Shown here: one piece after another, positions 1 through 12,079 of the stretch
Layout: every line of letters starts with the position of its first letter
Numbering within the stretch: the first letter of the stretch is position 1
Source: Seriola aureovittata
Lineage: Eukaryota; Chordata; Actinopteri; Carangiformes; Carangidae
Assembly: GCF_021018895.1 (NCBI RefSeq)
Contig: NC_079374.1
Location: forward strand, 9,203,712 to 9,267,711
DNA: 64,000 nt
Direction: 5' to 3'
Position numbers and translations under genes: made by a program
The notes under the pieces: model-generated
The model's input: the letters and a program-made list of their open reading frames with translations, nothing else
Databases searched by the model: none
Told to the model about the DNA's origin: nothing

Positions 1-215
1 ACAGTCCAAAATGCAATGCCATTCAATTTACAGTGTTTTAAAACCGAGAATAGAAACAAATCCCTCATTAGAGAAGCTGAAACCAAAGAATGATAGGCAT
101 TTTAGTTTTTTTTAATTACTTTAACGTTTAATCAGTTATTAATGAATCAATCGATGCTTGCTGATTCTTTCTGTTGATCCACTAATCGACTAATTATTTA
201 GACTCTTCGGAAACA
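1..215 (-). repeat. Percomorph-type interspersed repeat, copy 1 (truncated by window edge)
   Basis: The window opens inside a repeat. In reverse orientation it contains the motifs AGAAGCTGAAACC, TTAATGAATCAATCGAT and CCACTAATCGACTAATTA, which match the family with the core GATTAATCGTTTCAGTC...CAAGCAAAAATG...GCTGGTTCCAGCTTCTC seen in many percomorph genomes. Related copies lie at 9480-9772, 32825-32995 and 42655-42925. The class of the element is not clear to me. Confidence 0.6.
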
Positions 216-633
216 GTCCATGCCTCATGTGCGCATGAAAGTCCTCCTCTGTCTCTATGTCTGCCTGTATGTCTTCCTTTCAATGTATATTTGTCTGTTG
301 TTTTGTTGTGGCCGCTTCCCTCCGCATGTGTGTTTATGTGTGTGCATGTGTTTGGTCTGCCAGAGCATGTGTCTCCCTGCAGAGCATTGACAGCCCCCTC
401 CTTCCTCCCCGTCCTCCTCCTCCTCCTTTTCTGTTCCAGCCAGCCGACGCTCTAATTGAAAAGGGAGTGGGTGTCAGCCGTTCAGTGTGTGTGGCCGTGT
501 GTGTGTGGCCGTGCGTGTGTGTGTGGCCGTGCGTGTGTGTGGGCGCGCGCACGCATCTTCACGCTTTGCAGCACTATGTTTCTGTCGCTCAAACTCCCAT
601 GAGCACTCTCCACAGTGCAAGTGTGAATTTGCT

Positions 634-689
<56 letters not shown>

Positions 690-1313
690 CGAGCTATTTT
701 CTCATTTTCCATGCCTAGCACGGAGCTTTTTGACATAAACACACAATCTAAAAAAAAATGTATGCACCCTGTGGGCGGGAAATAAAGGGGCAGCTTTAAC
801 AAGTTAGCGGTTCCTCTGTTTGCCAAGTGAAGTCCTGCCGATGTGCTCAGGTGTGTGTCTCCTCCACATATGTGTGCAGGGAGTTGGGCGGGGAAAAGGT
901 AGATGCCACCCCGAACCCCCCACCACTATCCTACCCATGGGAGTTTCCCTGCATTGATTAGCAATAAGCCAGACGATATAATGGTGCTATAACTCAGAAG
1001 AAGATGGCTTTATGGATGCAGAGAAGGGGGCAGGCTGGGGGACCAAAATCAGTTCACTTCAGAGTCTCATCAGCCGCTCACCGCTTCTCAGAGATCAAAG
1101 TGGGAGGTGGATGTGTGGTTGGTCACACATGACGTGAAGAGAAAAAAAACCCCACAGCACTTAATAGGTTAGAGCGAAAGGAAGACAAGGCATCAGGGGG
1201 GCTGTCGTGTATTGACTGCACATATAAGCTGTATGTGTTTAGGCAGGCTGGTATGTGGCTTTGCATGCATGCACAATTACCCCTCAGCCCCCGAACTGAA
1301 CCGCCTACCCTTC

Positions 1314-1350
<37 letters not shown>

Positions 1351-1844
1351 GCGCGCGCACACACACACAGTGACGGCACAGTGTGATGGTTTATGAATGA
1401 ACAAATCGCCAGAGGACACGGAGAACGGAGACTGGATGATCTAAGAGTGATTGAAGTGGATGCAAGAGAGGATGGGAAGTGTGTTTAGCGCGTGTGTGTG
1501 CATGTATGTTTATGTGTGATTGAAGGACGGATTCAGGCACACCGAATCTGGTGTGCGCTGAGGGCAGGGAGATAGCGGTGAAGCTGAAGATGGAGGGTGG
1601 GGAAAAAAAGAAGAAGTGGTGTGAGGCGGTGAGAAATGAGATTGAGCCTCGAGAGCGATTTCTGTACGAGCTCGGATGTGCGCGTGTGTGTGCGCGCAGG
1701 TGTGTGGAATGCAGAGCACAGAGCGGTCCTGCTGTGCCTCATTAAGCCCATGTTGCGCGCAGCTCCGGACCTCGTCATCTCCCTCTCAAAGCGCTATGAG
1801 TGTGTGGGGTATGTGCTGCAGTGTGTGTGTATGTGCGCGCATGC

Positions 1845-1880
<36 letters not shown>

Positions 1881-2012
1881 CGGTGTGCGTCTGTAGGTCT
1901 GTGAGCTCTCGACATTGATTTCCTGACAAGCCCCCCTCCCTGCACCAGTCGTCACGCCACGAAGTGGAAGCACTGATTTCACCATTTGTATCCCTCCTCC
2001 CACCATCACACA

Positions 2013-2013
<1 letters not shown>

Positions 2014-2068
<55 letters not shown>
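2014..2068. repeat. (CT)n microsatellite
   Basis: About 27 uninterrupted CT units. Confidence 0.95.
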
Positions 2069-2072
<4 letters not shown>

Positions 2073-2414
2073 TTGTGTGTCTCTCTCACTCTCCCTCCCT
2101 TGCTTTTCCCTTTTGCTCCCTTACTCGCTTAGTTACTCGATGGCTTTCTCTTTTAGCGCTTCCACCATTTCCTTTTTCTGCCCTTTCTCCCTCGTTTTCC
2201 CCTCCTCTTGCACTCGCTCTTGTGTTCGATCAAAACACACTCTCTCTCCTTGGATCAGTACATTTCCTATGTCTCTTTACCACCCACTATTCTGTTCTAT
2301 TTAAACCTCCAGCCATCTCTCTTTCTTCACCACCTCCCACACACTCGCTGCTCTCCATCAGATCGGGGCAGGGGGGTGGGGGGATACAGTGTGCCCCAAT
2401 GAAGTAGAGTGAGA

Positions 2415-2416
<2 letters not shown>

Positions 2417-2469
<53 letters not shown>
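2417..2469. repeat. (GT)n microsatellite
   Basis: About 26 uninterrupted GT units. Confidence 0.95.
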
Positions 2470-2470
<1 letters not shown>

Positions 2471-3163
2471 TGCACAACTCAAGAGGGATTGAGTGTGTGT
2501 CAGCTGTGTTGCCACCGCTCGATTGACCGCACTTGGAACAAGTCAGGGCAGGACTTCCACTCTATTGACCAGGCGACACCGTGCGCTCTATAAAGTATCG
2601 ACGACCACACCGACGCCCAAGACACTGGAGCACACACCTCATCTATCACACACACACACACCCTCACGCGCAAGCACGCACACATAGAGCCATCTTATTG
2701 AGATTTTTCAAACTTCTTTGATGGCCGTCTCTGATCTTTTTATTTTTCTGCAATAACCAGAATGAGCCTCTCCAGTTTTCCTTTTCCTATAACAGCGGGT
2801 TGTTTTGTACCATAAAGTTCACAGGTATACATTTTTTCGACACAACTCACCCAGTCCTGTCCCCCAGTTGTATTACTCGCTGGGTTAGGGTCTGCATCCC
2901 ATGTGTGGTTTTGATGCAGACATCTCCTCTGCAAATCCTCTTTTCCTCAACAGTGAGGGCAATTATGGTTTATATTACCATGAGTAATTGGCAGTCTAGC
3001 TGTATAGGCATTTGTCTGCACCTGAAAAATGACCCTGATGTGAGCGCCAACAGAGGGATGAACTGAGGAGGAAAAGAATTGATTTAGTCATAGGGTCTTT
3101 TCTCAGGGGCAAAGCTCCCTGGTCTCGGCGCTCATAATGAAATAAATGTCCGTCTTTTATCAG

Positions 3164-3253
3164 GTTGTACCATGTGATGGCGTGGGGGGTGCCCCTGGTC
3201 ATGGCCTCTTTACCGCTACTAAAGGGTTACTACGGCCCCGCAGGAGCCTGGTG
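3164..3253 (+). CDS. Receptor exon A: TM4 and start of extracellular loop 2
   Basis: A 90-nt exon of one leading base, 29 codons and two trailing bases. The acceptor is the TTTTATCAG ending at 3163 and the donor is GTGAGT at 3254. It translates as LYHVMAWGVPLVMASLPLLK followed by GYYGPAGAW. The W-G-V-P-L pattern matches TM4 of the cAR family (cAR1 has a WGLPL at this point). The trailing TG needs C or T from the next exon to give the loop Cys. It is the first exon I can recognise; the preceding exon must end with two bases of a codon and should carry TM3. Confidence 0.82.
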
Positions 3254-3758
3254 GTGAGTACAGCCAACCGTTCAGCCACAGCATAATTTTTTTTGTTTTG
3301 TCAGCCAGCGACAGCGTATTTTCTGTTAAATGTCCTTACTTTGAAAGGGGGGGCCACAGCTCTGGCCTCATTCCAGCACAAGACAGGCTCCTTCCCTCAT
3401 AAGGTTTTATGTGATAAAAATTGGCAATTATCAGCACATCTTTGAACAGTAAAACGACCCCTTCTCACACTCCAGTTCTTGTGGTGAATTGAAAAAGCAT
3501 TATTTGTTTGGAGGGTAGTTAAGGGGGTGAGGAAAAAGGGGAAGAGGCCGAGGAGAGGAGGCGGTGGAATGAGAATTGGGACAGAGCCTTAATCTCCGGG
3601 CTCGGCTCTCTCTTTCCACTCTCGGCTTATTAATAGCTACAGCTGCACAGCTTTTCCCCTCCGCAGTCACACAAGTCTGTCTTCCGCTCACGCTCTCCCT
3701 TTCCTTTGTAACCCCCTCAACGCTCTCTCTCTCTCTCTCTCTCCCTCTCTTCCCCCAG

Positions 3759-3797
3759 CTGGATCACAGACGATCACGTAGCCTGGAGATTTGGGAT
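3759..3797 (+). CDS. Receptor exon B: 39-nt microexon with WCWI loop motif
   Basis: The acceptor is TCTTCCCCCAG ending at 3758, preceded by a (CT)n tract; the donor is GTAAGT at 3798. The leading C completes TGC (Cys) from exon A, the twelve codons read WITDDHVAWRFG, and the trailing AT joins the first base of the next exon as ATA (Ile). This restores the W-C-W-I motif of extracellular loop 2 that is typical of cAR-like receptors, and the Cys is the expected partner of the TM3 disulfide. Phase matching on both sides and the motif make this tiny exon convincing. Joining exon A directly to exon C would create TGA, so the microexon is required for a full-length protein. Confidence 0.85.
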
Positions 3798-5126
3798 GTA
3801 AGTAGACCCTTTCAGCGCCGCCATCAAAGCTTCCCCCACTGGGGGAGGGCTGTCTCTGCAGGGAAATGTGAAGGGTTGCATGTCAAGGGAGCCTGCGGGT
3901 TTTTTCCCTCTTGGTGTAAGGCCAAGATATGTGTGTGTCTGTGTTCGTGTGTGCACCCGTGGATGTGCCTGTATCTGCCTCTGCCTTGTTAGATTTAGGG
4001 GAGTTGCTACACTGTGTATTTAAGTGTTTAGGACGGCTATGAAGGATTATGCCTGTCTACTGCTTTCTGCAACTGGCCCTAAGTCTGCAAGGGCTCTGCT
4101 GATTCCCCGGTGCAGACACTTAAACACACACACACACACACACACGCACACACACATGCACAGAGCAACACTTTGCTACGAGCCAAGGTAATCGCGTTGC
4201 TGCTCGCAGCATCAGCAGGGAATCAATCTTTCTAAACAAATAAGCACGCACACACTCAGACAGACTCACGCAGACACACACATACACACACACACACCCA
4301 CACACACACACACACACACAAAGACATGCAAAACAACACGTAGCTATCAGCTGTGCTAAACGAGCCTGTGTCTCTTTTATCAGTGCTCCTCTGCTCCCCG
4401 GCTCTCTCTAGTTTTCCACACTGTCGTGGCCCAGGGGGACGAGCTGCTCACAGGATCAGGGAATCTTCATTAGCTCTAATTACATCAAACCAGACAAGAG
4501 ATTAGAGGCCAAGGCAACACGCGTCAAGGAAAAAAACACATACGCTCAAACACACACACCCTGCTGACAGCTTGCTGGGAAAGTCGCAGGAGGGCAGAGG
4601 TTGCAGTATTAAAGGTGAGTAGTGGAAAAGGTGGGAGGAGAGACATACGGGGTACAGTTAGAGAGATGGGGAAATACTCATCAGGAGAAGGAAAGAGGGG
4701 CGGCACACCGGGACGCGAAGGAGAAGAGAGTCAGAGAAATAAATTGCCCTCGTCTCTGCCCACGCCCCGTAGTGTGTCTTCATCAGAGTTCAGCGAAGCG
4801 CGCAGACAGGACAGAGGAGGCGGGGAAGGCGCGGAGGAGGAGGTAGAGGGTGTGAAAGAGGATGAAAGAGGAAGGAGAATGAAAAGCAGAGGACAGCGCT
4901 GTGTGACGGAGGTGCAGAATTTCAGGGGTTGAGTCAGCAGTTGTAAGCACTCGGGCTTAGCTGAGTCACCGCTCTTAGAGGTTCCCATCGCTATGTTTCA
5001 CAAGCCCTGGTCAGACGAACCACTGAAAAACAGATGGCTCTATATGTGGGGATGGCAATGTCAACTGATTGATCAACTACTTTGCTCCATATTGAAATAA
5101 GAAAAAGGATTGCCATGAATTTTAAC

Positions 5127-5164
<38 letters not shown>

Positions 5165-6300
5165 TATTGAATATATTCATTGTCCCCAGAAGACGAATGC
5201 TTTTGACATTGCTGATCCTCTGAGTTCTGCTCTAAAATTCATTACAGCATCCAACAATGAATATTACTGACTATTGATTATTACTGATCTTTTTCTGTAG
5301 CGCCACCAGCAGGTCAAAGATTTCACCTGTCTAAGGGTATGACGTGGTTGCAGTTCATTTTGACGACTATCAGGTGGATTGTCATGAAATTTGGTACAAA
5401 CATTCATGTTCCCCTCAGGATGAATTGCAGTAACTTAAGCGACTTTTCATCCAGCACTCAGCTGTACTTTGTGTTTAGTAGTAAGTGTTAGCATGCTAAC
5501 CCGGTAAAATAAGATGGTAAACATTGTATCTGCTAAACATCACTAGGTTAACATTATCATTGAGTGCATGTTAGCATGTTGATGTTAGCATTTAGCTCAA
5601 ATATAGAGGCTGACAAAACTGCTGGTCTGCCTGTAGACTCTTAGGCTTGCTTCCTTTCAACTTTTACACATGTGCATCCGACACACCCTGAACACTCTGC
5701 TCTGTCTTTGTGTTGCCTCCTCCCTTTCTGTCTCTCTCGTTCGCCTGTTTCTGTGTAAGTGGTTGAACAGGTAGATCGTGATCTTTCACTTAGCGGTAGG
5801 ATCTTGTGGGTTAAAGTTGCAGTTAGGCGCTAACCCCCATGGAAGGGTCTCTGCACGCACTCTAGTCTCCCACTGAGCACTTCAATTAAGGCTTCTTTCA
5901 TCCAATCCTCATTCTTCACTTCAGAGCATTATGGAGGGAAGGCCAGGCTAAAGCCATGAGATTGAATCTGAGCGCATCTGTGATGATCTTTCTTTACGGG
6001 TTTCCACCTTTGCTCACTTTTGTCCTTTCCACCAGCTCTAGAAACCCCCACTGTAATTATCCGTCTTTCTATCCATCCTTCCTTAGTCGATCTATTGGTT
6101 GCAGCCTATTTCTGCTATTCATTCTCTCAATGACCTTATCCCTCTTCCTGCCTTTTAATCACCCAGCGCTTCTTTCTTATTTCTGCTCTTTCTGGTCCTG
6201 ACCCACAATTTGCCATCATCCATCCACCTTTCCATCCTCACCTCTATTCTTGTCTTCACGTTTATCATCCTCTGCCCACTCCGAATCTTCTCTTTCTCTT

Positions 6301-6336
<36 letters not shown>

Positions 6337-8226
6337 CCTCAGTCTCATTCTCATTCTCTCCCTCCCGTCTCCCTCTTCCTCTCCCTCTTTCTCCGGGTAG
6401 TGCTCAGCTGTAGAGCACAGCGGACTCTAATGGCAGATCATTATCATGCTAATTAGAGCACTTTGTAGCTGCCGCCCGTCATTCTCTCCTCCTCGCAGCC
6501 CCCCACGCTATCGTTAAAAAGGCCACCCCCCACCCCCCCACCGTTCCCCCTCTCCGCCAACACTCCCTCCCCACCCCACTCCGTCTCTCCATCATTAACA
6601 GGGACGTGCGCTGGCGTAATTGGACGCTGTTTATTCCGCAGATCGGGTTATTAAATCACACCGAGGTGACGCTCGCGCAGGTCTCCCCTGAAATGCTTTC
6701 ATCATTGTCCCATGCCATTATTGAGTCTGTGTGGAGGCGCACATACACATGCACACATACACACACACACACGCATGTTCAAAGAGGGTATTCTTTGTAT
6801 ATTGATGTTCCCTACAAGACACGAAGGAACACGACGTGTACAGCAGCCTTTCTCTTTCCCTGTTTCCTGCTGTGGCACAAAGGCATGCCGTCTCAGATTC
6901 CCCTGCCAATAAAAAGTTTAATTTGATAATGCTAAGTGAGTTTCTTCCGACCCGCAGGCTTGGATGACAAGTGTGGACGAAGTTAAATTAGGCCAAGGAC
7001 CTAATATTTGCCTTTTCAGATGCTGCTAAAAGATGCAATTTTTAGCACACATGCCAAGGAGATTTCAGACACGGTATTGAACATTTATTCCCAATCCATT
7101 TTCCTCTGAAACTACATGTCTCCGTCTATTTATGGGTCATAGACAGGCCCAGATTCCCTTTTAAATGTCAGACTTTTTTCTTCTGGATCAGGATCGGGCC
7201 TTTAATTACTCCTGGTGTTATTCCTCTGCACAATCCATTTATGCTCATCACGTAGGTGCATTTGGTGCCAGGTGCTCAGGAGGACTTGGGTGTTGCGCAG
7301 CACGGTCTCAACTGCTCAGAGTTACTGAGGCTGAACAGAGAAGTGGTGGCCAGGAACCTGTCTATCAAAGTGAGACAAAGGCCTGTTTCGTGATTACAGG
7401 GAGAGGCTGAAACTCCTCGGAGCTTACATCACCTCCCAAGAGGTTGCATAACACAAGACTGCCATTCCAACAAAGCCATCACCCCCGTTTCCCTCACTCG
7501 TCTCGCTCTCTTTCATCCGCTCAGAAATACCTGACATATTATTCTCCCCCGTGTCTCCGTTGATTGTCAACCCTTCATCCCATAGGAATGCCTTGCATTT
7601 CAGGTGTTGTGACTCTCCTGGCATTGCCTTTTGTTCTCAGTCTCAGTACTTCTCTTCTCTCCTCACTGAAACTACATGCAGTCAGGTCCAGAGGTGCTGA
7701 GTCAGGTCTATTCCACGCTGTGCTGTTTATGTACATACCGTGTCCTCTGCACGTCTGCTGGTTAGAATAATTCTGTCCCGTGTCCACCAATTAAACAGTC
7801 TCACCTATACATAAATACACTTAGATGTGCAGTTCAGTTTAGTGTACTTGTTGTGACTCTTAGGGAGACCAAGATGAAAAATGAGGATCGTGTCATGTGA
7901 CAGACAGAATAACAAGGGAAACATCACACCAGAACAAACTTTTGTCCAGGTCTACAACACATCATACCTCCCAACAATAGCCATCTCAGATTACGATCCT
8001 GAAGAGGGAATCTTATTAAATGAGTTTCTGCGCTCTAATCTCTTTAGAGGGCCTGGTATGCTATTATCTTCTCTTATGGTATAAACTCCATTAGGATATA
8101 TGACACATTATTTGTGTATGGGAAATTAAAGTTCTGTGTGTTTTTTTTTTTTGTTTTGTTTTGTTTTGTTTTTTTTTTTCTTCTTCATTTCATTTCTGAC
8201 TCCCCGCTCGTGTCTGTGCTTCGCAG
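3798..8226. other. Receptor intron B-C (4.4 kb)
   Basis: No coding sequence recognised. It holds (CA)n tracts at 4123-4157 and 4260-4320, an (AT)n run at 5132-5160, an interspersed repeat at 5085-5645, a (CT)n tract at 6299-6337 and a T-rich tract at 8140-8181 just before the exon C acceptor. Around 6420-6680 there is a comparatively complex, non-repetitive stretch with homeodomain-like TAATTAGA/TAATTGG words, which could be a conserved non-coding element. Confidence 0.6.
5085..5645 (+). repeat. Teleost interspersed repeat family B, copy 1
   Basis: The segment contains GTAGCGCCACCAGCAGGTCA, GTCATGAAATTTGGTACAAA, CATGTTCCCCTCAGGATGAA, CAGCTGTACTTTGTGTTTAG and repeated GTTAGCATG words, and ends at GTAGACTCTTAGGCTTG. 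I recognise these phrases from a very abundant percomorph repeat. A second, inverted copy sits at 30170-30540. An (AT)n microsatellite at 5132-5160 interrupts the left part. Confidence 0.75.
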
Positions 8227-8305
8227 ATGGTACGTGCCTCTGTTCAGCCTCATCTTCCTGATGATCTGCTGCTATGCCAGGATCATCTGCGTGGCCAATA
8301 AGAGG
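8227..8305 (+). CDS. Receptor exon C: TM5
   Basis: A 79-nt exon with one leading base and 26 codons. The acceptor is GTGCTTCGCAG ending at 8226, downstream of a T-rich tract; the donor is GTGAGT at 8306. It reads WYVPLFSLIFLMICCYARII then CVANKR, a hydrophobic segment followed by basic residues, as expected for TM5 and the start of intracellular loop 3. It ends in phase 0. The Y-x-P near the start corresponds to the YGPFLF segment of cAR1. Confidence 0.85.
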
Positions 8306-9479
8306 GTGAGTGCCTCCTTGTGCGTTCAGTCAGCAGCAGCAGCAGCAGCCCAACACACTGGCAATTAAGCTGAATCCAAATGCATTGTGACCTTTTAGAG
8401 AACGGGCATTAGTGAAAGCGAAGACAGGAGTGCTGTTTGCGTGTTCTTCGATTTCTGGAATAGTGGAATAGGGTAAAAACTCTCACAAAAATAGGGTTGA
8501 GAAAAATCTCCCAACAAAATGTATGTGTGATATATCAGAGTGGATTTATATGTAGATCTTTTAATAAAAAAAAAAAAAGATAAGATATATTAGAATATAA
8601 TGACAGTAACAAGTCAAAATCCTCACACATGCAGCAGCACTGATGTTATGTGCATTAATGCCGGAACAGTGCTGCTCTGATAACCAATAATCATTTAAAT
8701 GTGGTTTAGTACAACTTGGGTTTTATTTTTCTACTTTTGGCCATCTCTTCTCTGGATCATGATAACATTGTTATCGCCATAGTGGCCTGCAGTTGCTAAG
8801 ATTTGGGATCACGGTGACATGGCAATAAAGCCCAATAGTTGTAAACAAGCCAACAGTTTAGTCATGTTGTCTGGGCTATTTGCGGTCAAATTTTAGGTCA
8901 AAGTTGAACCAGGAAGTAATTTTGTAAGCTGTTATAGTTATTTACAGCAGTTTGGGTAATAATTTAACAGTTTTCCTTTGTTTTATGTTCAGGGACATTT
9001 AGCTTACCTGGGAGTCTCCAGGTCTTTGGGATTAACTTTTGCAGTAGGGTGGTCTCACAGCAGAACAGAGATGAATCTATAAAAGTAAGATCCCAGTTAC
9101 AATAAGCTTCAATCATTCTTTAAAGCTACTGATTATTCAGATCTTTGAACTTTTTGTTGGTAGAAACATTTATGTTTATATGTTTTAGTAGTTGTCTTTC
9201 ATGCTACTGGGTGGAACCAAATTTGGAAATCATGAATCTAATGTACCTCTATACATTGCAATTTTAAGTCTTGATCAAGCATCAATCAACATTTTCTACA
9301 GGTGTGTACAGGTACACAGGTGTGTGTGTTTGAGCTTTGGAGGTCTTTTTTTCAGATTACACAGAGGCACCAAAGTGAGAAGCTTTAATTCTAGATCTGT
9401 ACATAGTGGTTTTCATTTTATTTAAATAAGTAAATATAATTTTTATTTAATAAGCAAAAATGTTACCGTTCACAAGGTC

Positions 9480-9772
9480 CAGCTATTCAAATTTGAAGAT
9501 TTGCCACATTTTTGTGACTGTTGGTGGTGCCAAACGTGGTATTTGAAGATGTAATCTTGGCCTCTGTTTGTTTTTTATATGATTGTAAATTGGATACTTT
9601 TGGTTTCTGGATTGTTTGTTGGACAAAACAAGCTCTTAGAAGATGAATCAATGGCCTCACAGAACTTGTTTGATGGAAATTTTCCACTATTTTGATGTTT
9701 CATTCACTTAACAGTCGACCAGAGTAAATAAACCACTGATTAATCAATCAACCGTTAGTTGATATCCTTGGC
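9480..9772 (+). repeat. Percomorph-type interspersed repeat, copy 2
   Basis: It contains CAAATTTGAAGATTTG, ATGATTGTAAATTGGATAC, GTTGGACAAAACAAG, CCACTATTTTGATG and GATTAATCAATCAACCGTTA in the order expected for the forward family consensus. Same family as the copies at 1-215, 32825-32995 and 42655-42925. Confidence 0.7.
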
Positions 9773-9931
9773 ATGCTGGCGTGTAGTTTTCCATTGTAAG
9801 GGTGCAGTAAAAGCCCAGAGGCAGCATTCCGTAAAGTTCACATAGATGCCATTCCCCTGATCTGATGACACCACACAATGTGGCTGTATTGCCACTGGAA
9901 GGCCACTGGCACACTTGTGTTACAACAGTGT

Positions 9932-9933
<2 letters not shown>

Positions 9934-9992
<59 letters not shown>

Positions 9993-10003
9993 GGGGGGGG
10001 GGG
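9934..10003. repeat. (GT)n followed by G13 run
   Basis: About 28 GT units run directly into 13 G residues (9991-10003). Confidence 0.95.
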
Positions 10004-12031
10004 TTCTGGTTGTAAATCGTCAATTACAGAAAGAGAAGAAGGGAGAATGAGGCCAAAGCCACACCAGACTCATAGTGAAGGGTCACTGTGAGCACTGGCA
10101 TTCTCTGTTTGGGTGTCAAGAGTCCGAGATGGGACAGTGAAACAGATTTTGCAGATAGCCAGGCTGCAGACGGACGACACCAGAGACGGGCAGCAGGTAG
10201 CTGAAGGGAAAAGAAAGGAGACTGCACAGCTTTTTATCATGAATGTGATAAAAAGAATGAATGAATGTAGCCGGTTTTCAACCTGCATCTCATAACTCAT
10301 TCAGCTCACAGTATTCAGCTGCCTCTCCTCTCTTCCTCTCTCTCTATCTCTGTTTTCCACCTTTCTCATTTTCCCTGTCCTCTTTTTCTTCCACCTCCAT
10401 GTATATCTCCGTCTCTATCCCCCTCTCGTTTCCCCTTTCCCCCTCTTTTCCTTTCTGCCTTCCATGTCTCTCTCCCTCTCCGCCTCCTCTTCTGCCGTTT
10501 TGCTTTCTCTATCATATTTATGAAGAGCTCAAGCCTTATCTCTTTTTCAGCTGCAGGCTGTCTCACTTGAAAGAATTTCAAAAGCTTTGAAAGCAGGGTA
10601 GGTGGCGACGCAACGAGGAAAGGGATAAAGAAGAGGAGGCAGAGTGAAGAGAGGCGGGATGTTAGTTGGACGGAGAAGTTTCTCCGCTCAGACGGGGGAG
10701 AGAAGGGGATCGTGGGTGAAAATGACTCCGTAGTGCATTAGTTTACCGAATACAAGTCATTTACACCAGGATTATTTCGAAAAACATGGGCACGATCTGA
10801 GTGACTGTGAGATTTTACTAACTAGAAGGATTTGAAAGCTAATGAGTCATTATCAGGACAGACAGAGAGGTCTGAGAGTGTGGTGGTTTGTTTGTTTTAC
10901 GGATGCGATTTGTACATGCCCACTCATTCCCTCCTAAGCCTCACGCCTCAACACTTAACTGGCTGAATTGCTTGTTTTTCGGTGTCACGGCTTAAGCAAG
11001 ATTGCAACAAAAGCCGAGTATGCACACTAGAGACCTGGCTGAAGCCTAATGATATTGCCACTTATTATCAGTGTTTGTTGATTTTGATGGATAGTGGTGC
11101 TCAGCTAGAAAGCAAAGGGCTGCTCTGGAACAAGATCAGTCTAATGACCAAATGGCTATGGCCGTTTTTTTTTTTTTTCTCGCACAGCACAAACACACCA
11201 TAGCCACACATAGATTAACAATGAGAATCACGTCAGCGCACAGAAACCATGGCAACATTGAGTTAATAAATAGCAGAACTGAAGAGCTGTTAGTGCTCAT
11301 CGTTCACGCTGCCTTTTTGTATGTGCGCGTGAAGCTCACACGGGGCCTCCAGAGATTTGCCTGTGATGTCTTGGGTTACATAAACCTTCTGGCTTCCTAC
11401 GCCCACCCCACCCCACCCCCACCCCCACCTCCTCGTCCCAACCTCTGTCCCACTCTCACAAATCCCAGTCTTGTGCATGGATGTGTGTGTGTGTGTGTTC
11501 CTGCTCGTGTCTGTTGACATTTTCCCTGCAATCCCCCGAGAGAGGAGTCAGAGGAAGAGCGAGAAGTATTCCCACGTTCTCTCCAGAGATCTCAGATCTG
11601 CCATGTTTGCTCCACTTTTTCCTTTTTCTTTTACACTTCTTAAAAGATTTTCTCCCCTTTCTCTACACCCGTTGCCTTTTCTTGTTCTTTCTCATGTCAT
11701 ATTGTGTGCACTGAAGCTGATCAGTTGCCTCTTTTTGTGAGATGCCGGGAGCTTCCCTCTGCCTCTAAGCTGCACTCTGCTCTGAATTAGGCCGTTTTGA
11801 AGGGATGGGTGAGAAGGTGGAGGGATTTTGTGTTGGCGTGGTAGCCAGTGCTGTTTGTTCCAGCTTGTCACAGCAAGCTCTGACCTCTAAACTAAGACCA
11901 CTCCTGTCTTGGAAAAAACATAACTGACTGAAATGATCAAATCACTATACTTTTTTTTATTTCTTTTTCTTTTTTTCCTAAGAAGTAACTGCCCTGACCT
12001 TTTCTTTCTATTTTGTGTCTTTTCTGAGCAG

Positions 12032-12079
12032 ATGCAGTCATGGTTGGGAACCTTCAACCCAGAGAGGGAGAGACGAAAG
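12032..12079 (+). CDS. Receptor exon D: 48-nt exon in intracellular loop 3
   Basis: The acceptor is TTTCTGAGCAG ending at 12031 and the donor GTAATG at 12080. Sixteen codons in phase 0/0 read MQSWLGTFNPERERRK. The exon is hydrophilic and strongly charged at its end, and it lies between TM5 and TM6, in the loop that normally contacts G proteins. It begins with ATG, but that is an internal methionine. Being symmetrical, it could be skipped without changing frame. Confidence 0.78.

Larger units (their letters stand above)
216..3163. other. Non-coding region upstream of receptor exon A, microsatellite-rich
   Basis: No exon could be supported here. It probably represents intron of the receptor gene, since TM1-3 must be encoded further upstream. 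Contents: (GT)n at 637-687, (CT)n then (CA)n at 1315-1370, GT/GA tract at 1847-1881, long (CT)n at 2014-2068, long (GT)n at 2417-2469. The open frames across these tracts are repeat translations. Confidence 0.6.
8306..12031. other. Receptor intron C-D (3.7 kb)
   Basis: No coding sequence recognised. AT-rich from 8450 to 9480, then an interspersed repeat (9480-9772), a long (GT)n followed by a 13-base G run (9934-10003), pyrimidine-rich 10310-10500 and a C-rich CCCCAC repeat at 11402-11431. Confidence 0.6.

Noticed and set aside
257..688. Open frame with Cys-Val repeats on the + strand and its His-Thr mirror
   Set aside because: It is a translation of a (GT)n microsatellite. Many similar frames occur (for example 14083-14469, 25268-25902, 49354-49876, 60097-60490) and none has splice or homology support.
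12032..12079. ATG at the start of exon D as a gene start
   Set aside because: Upstream exons join it in phase and carry TM4 and TM5, so this is an internal methionine.
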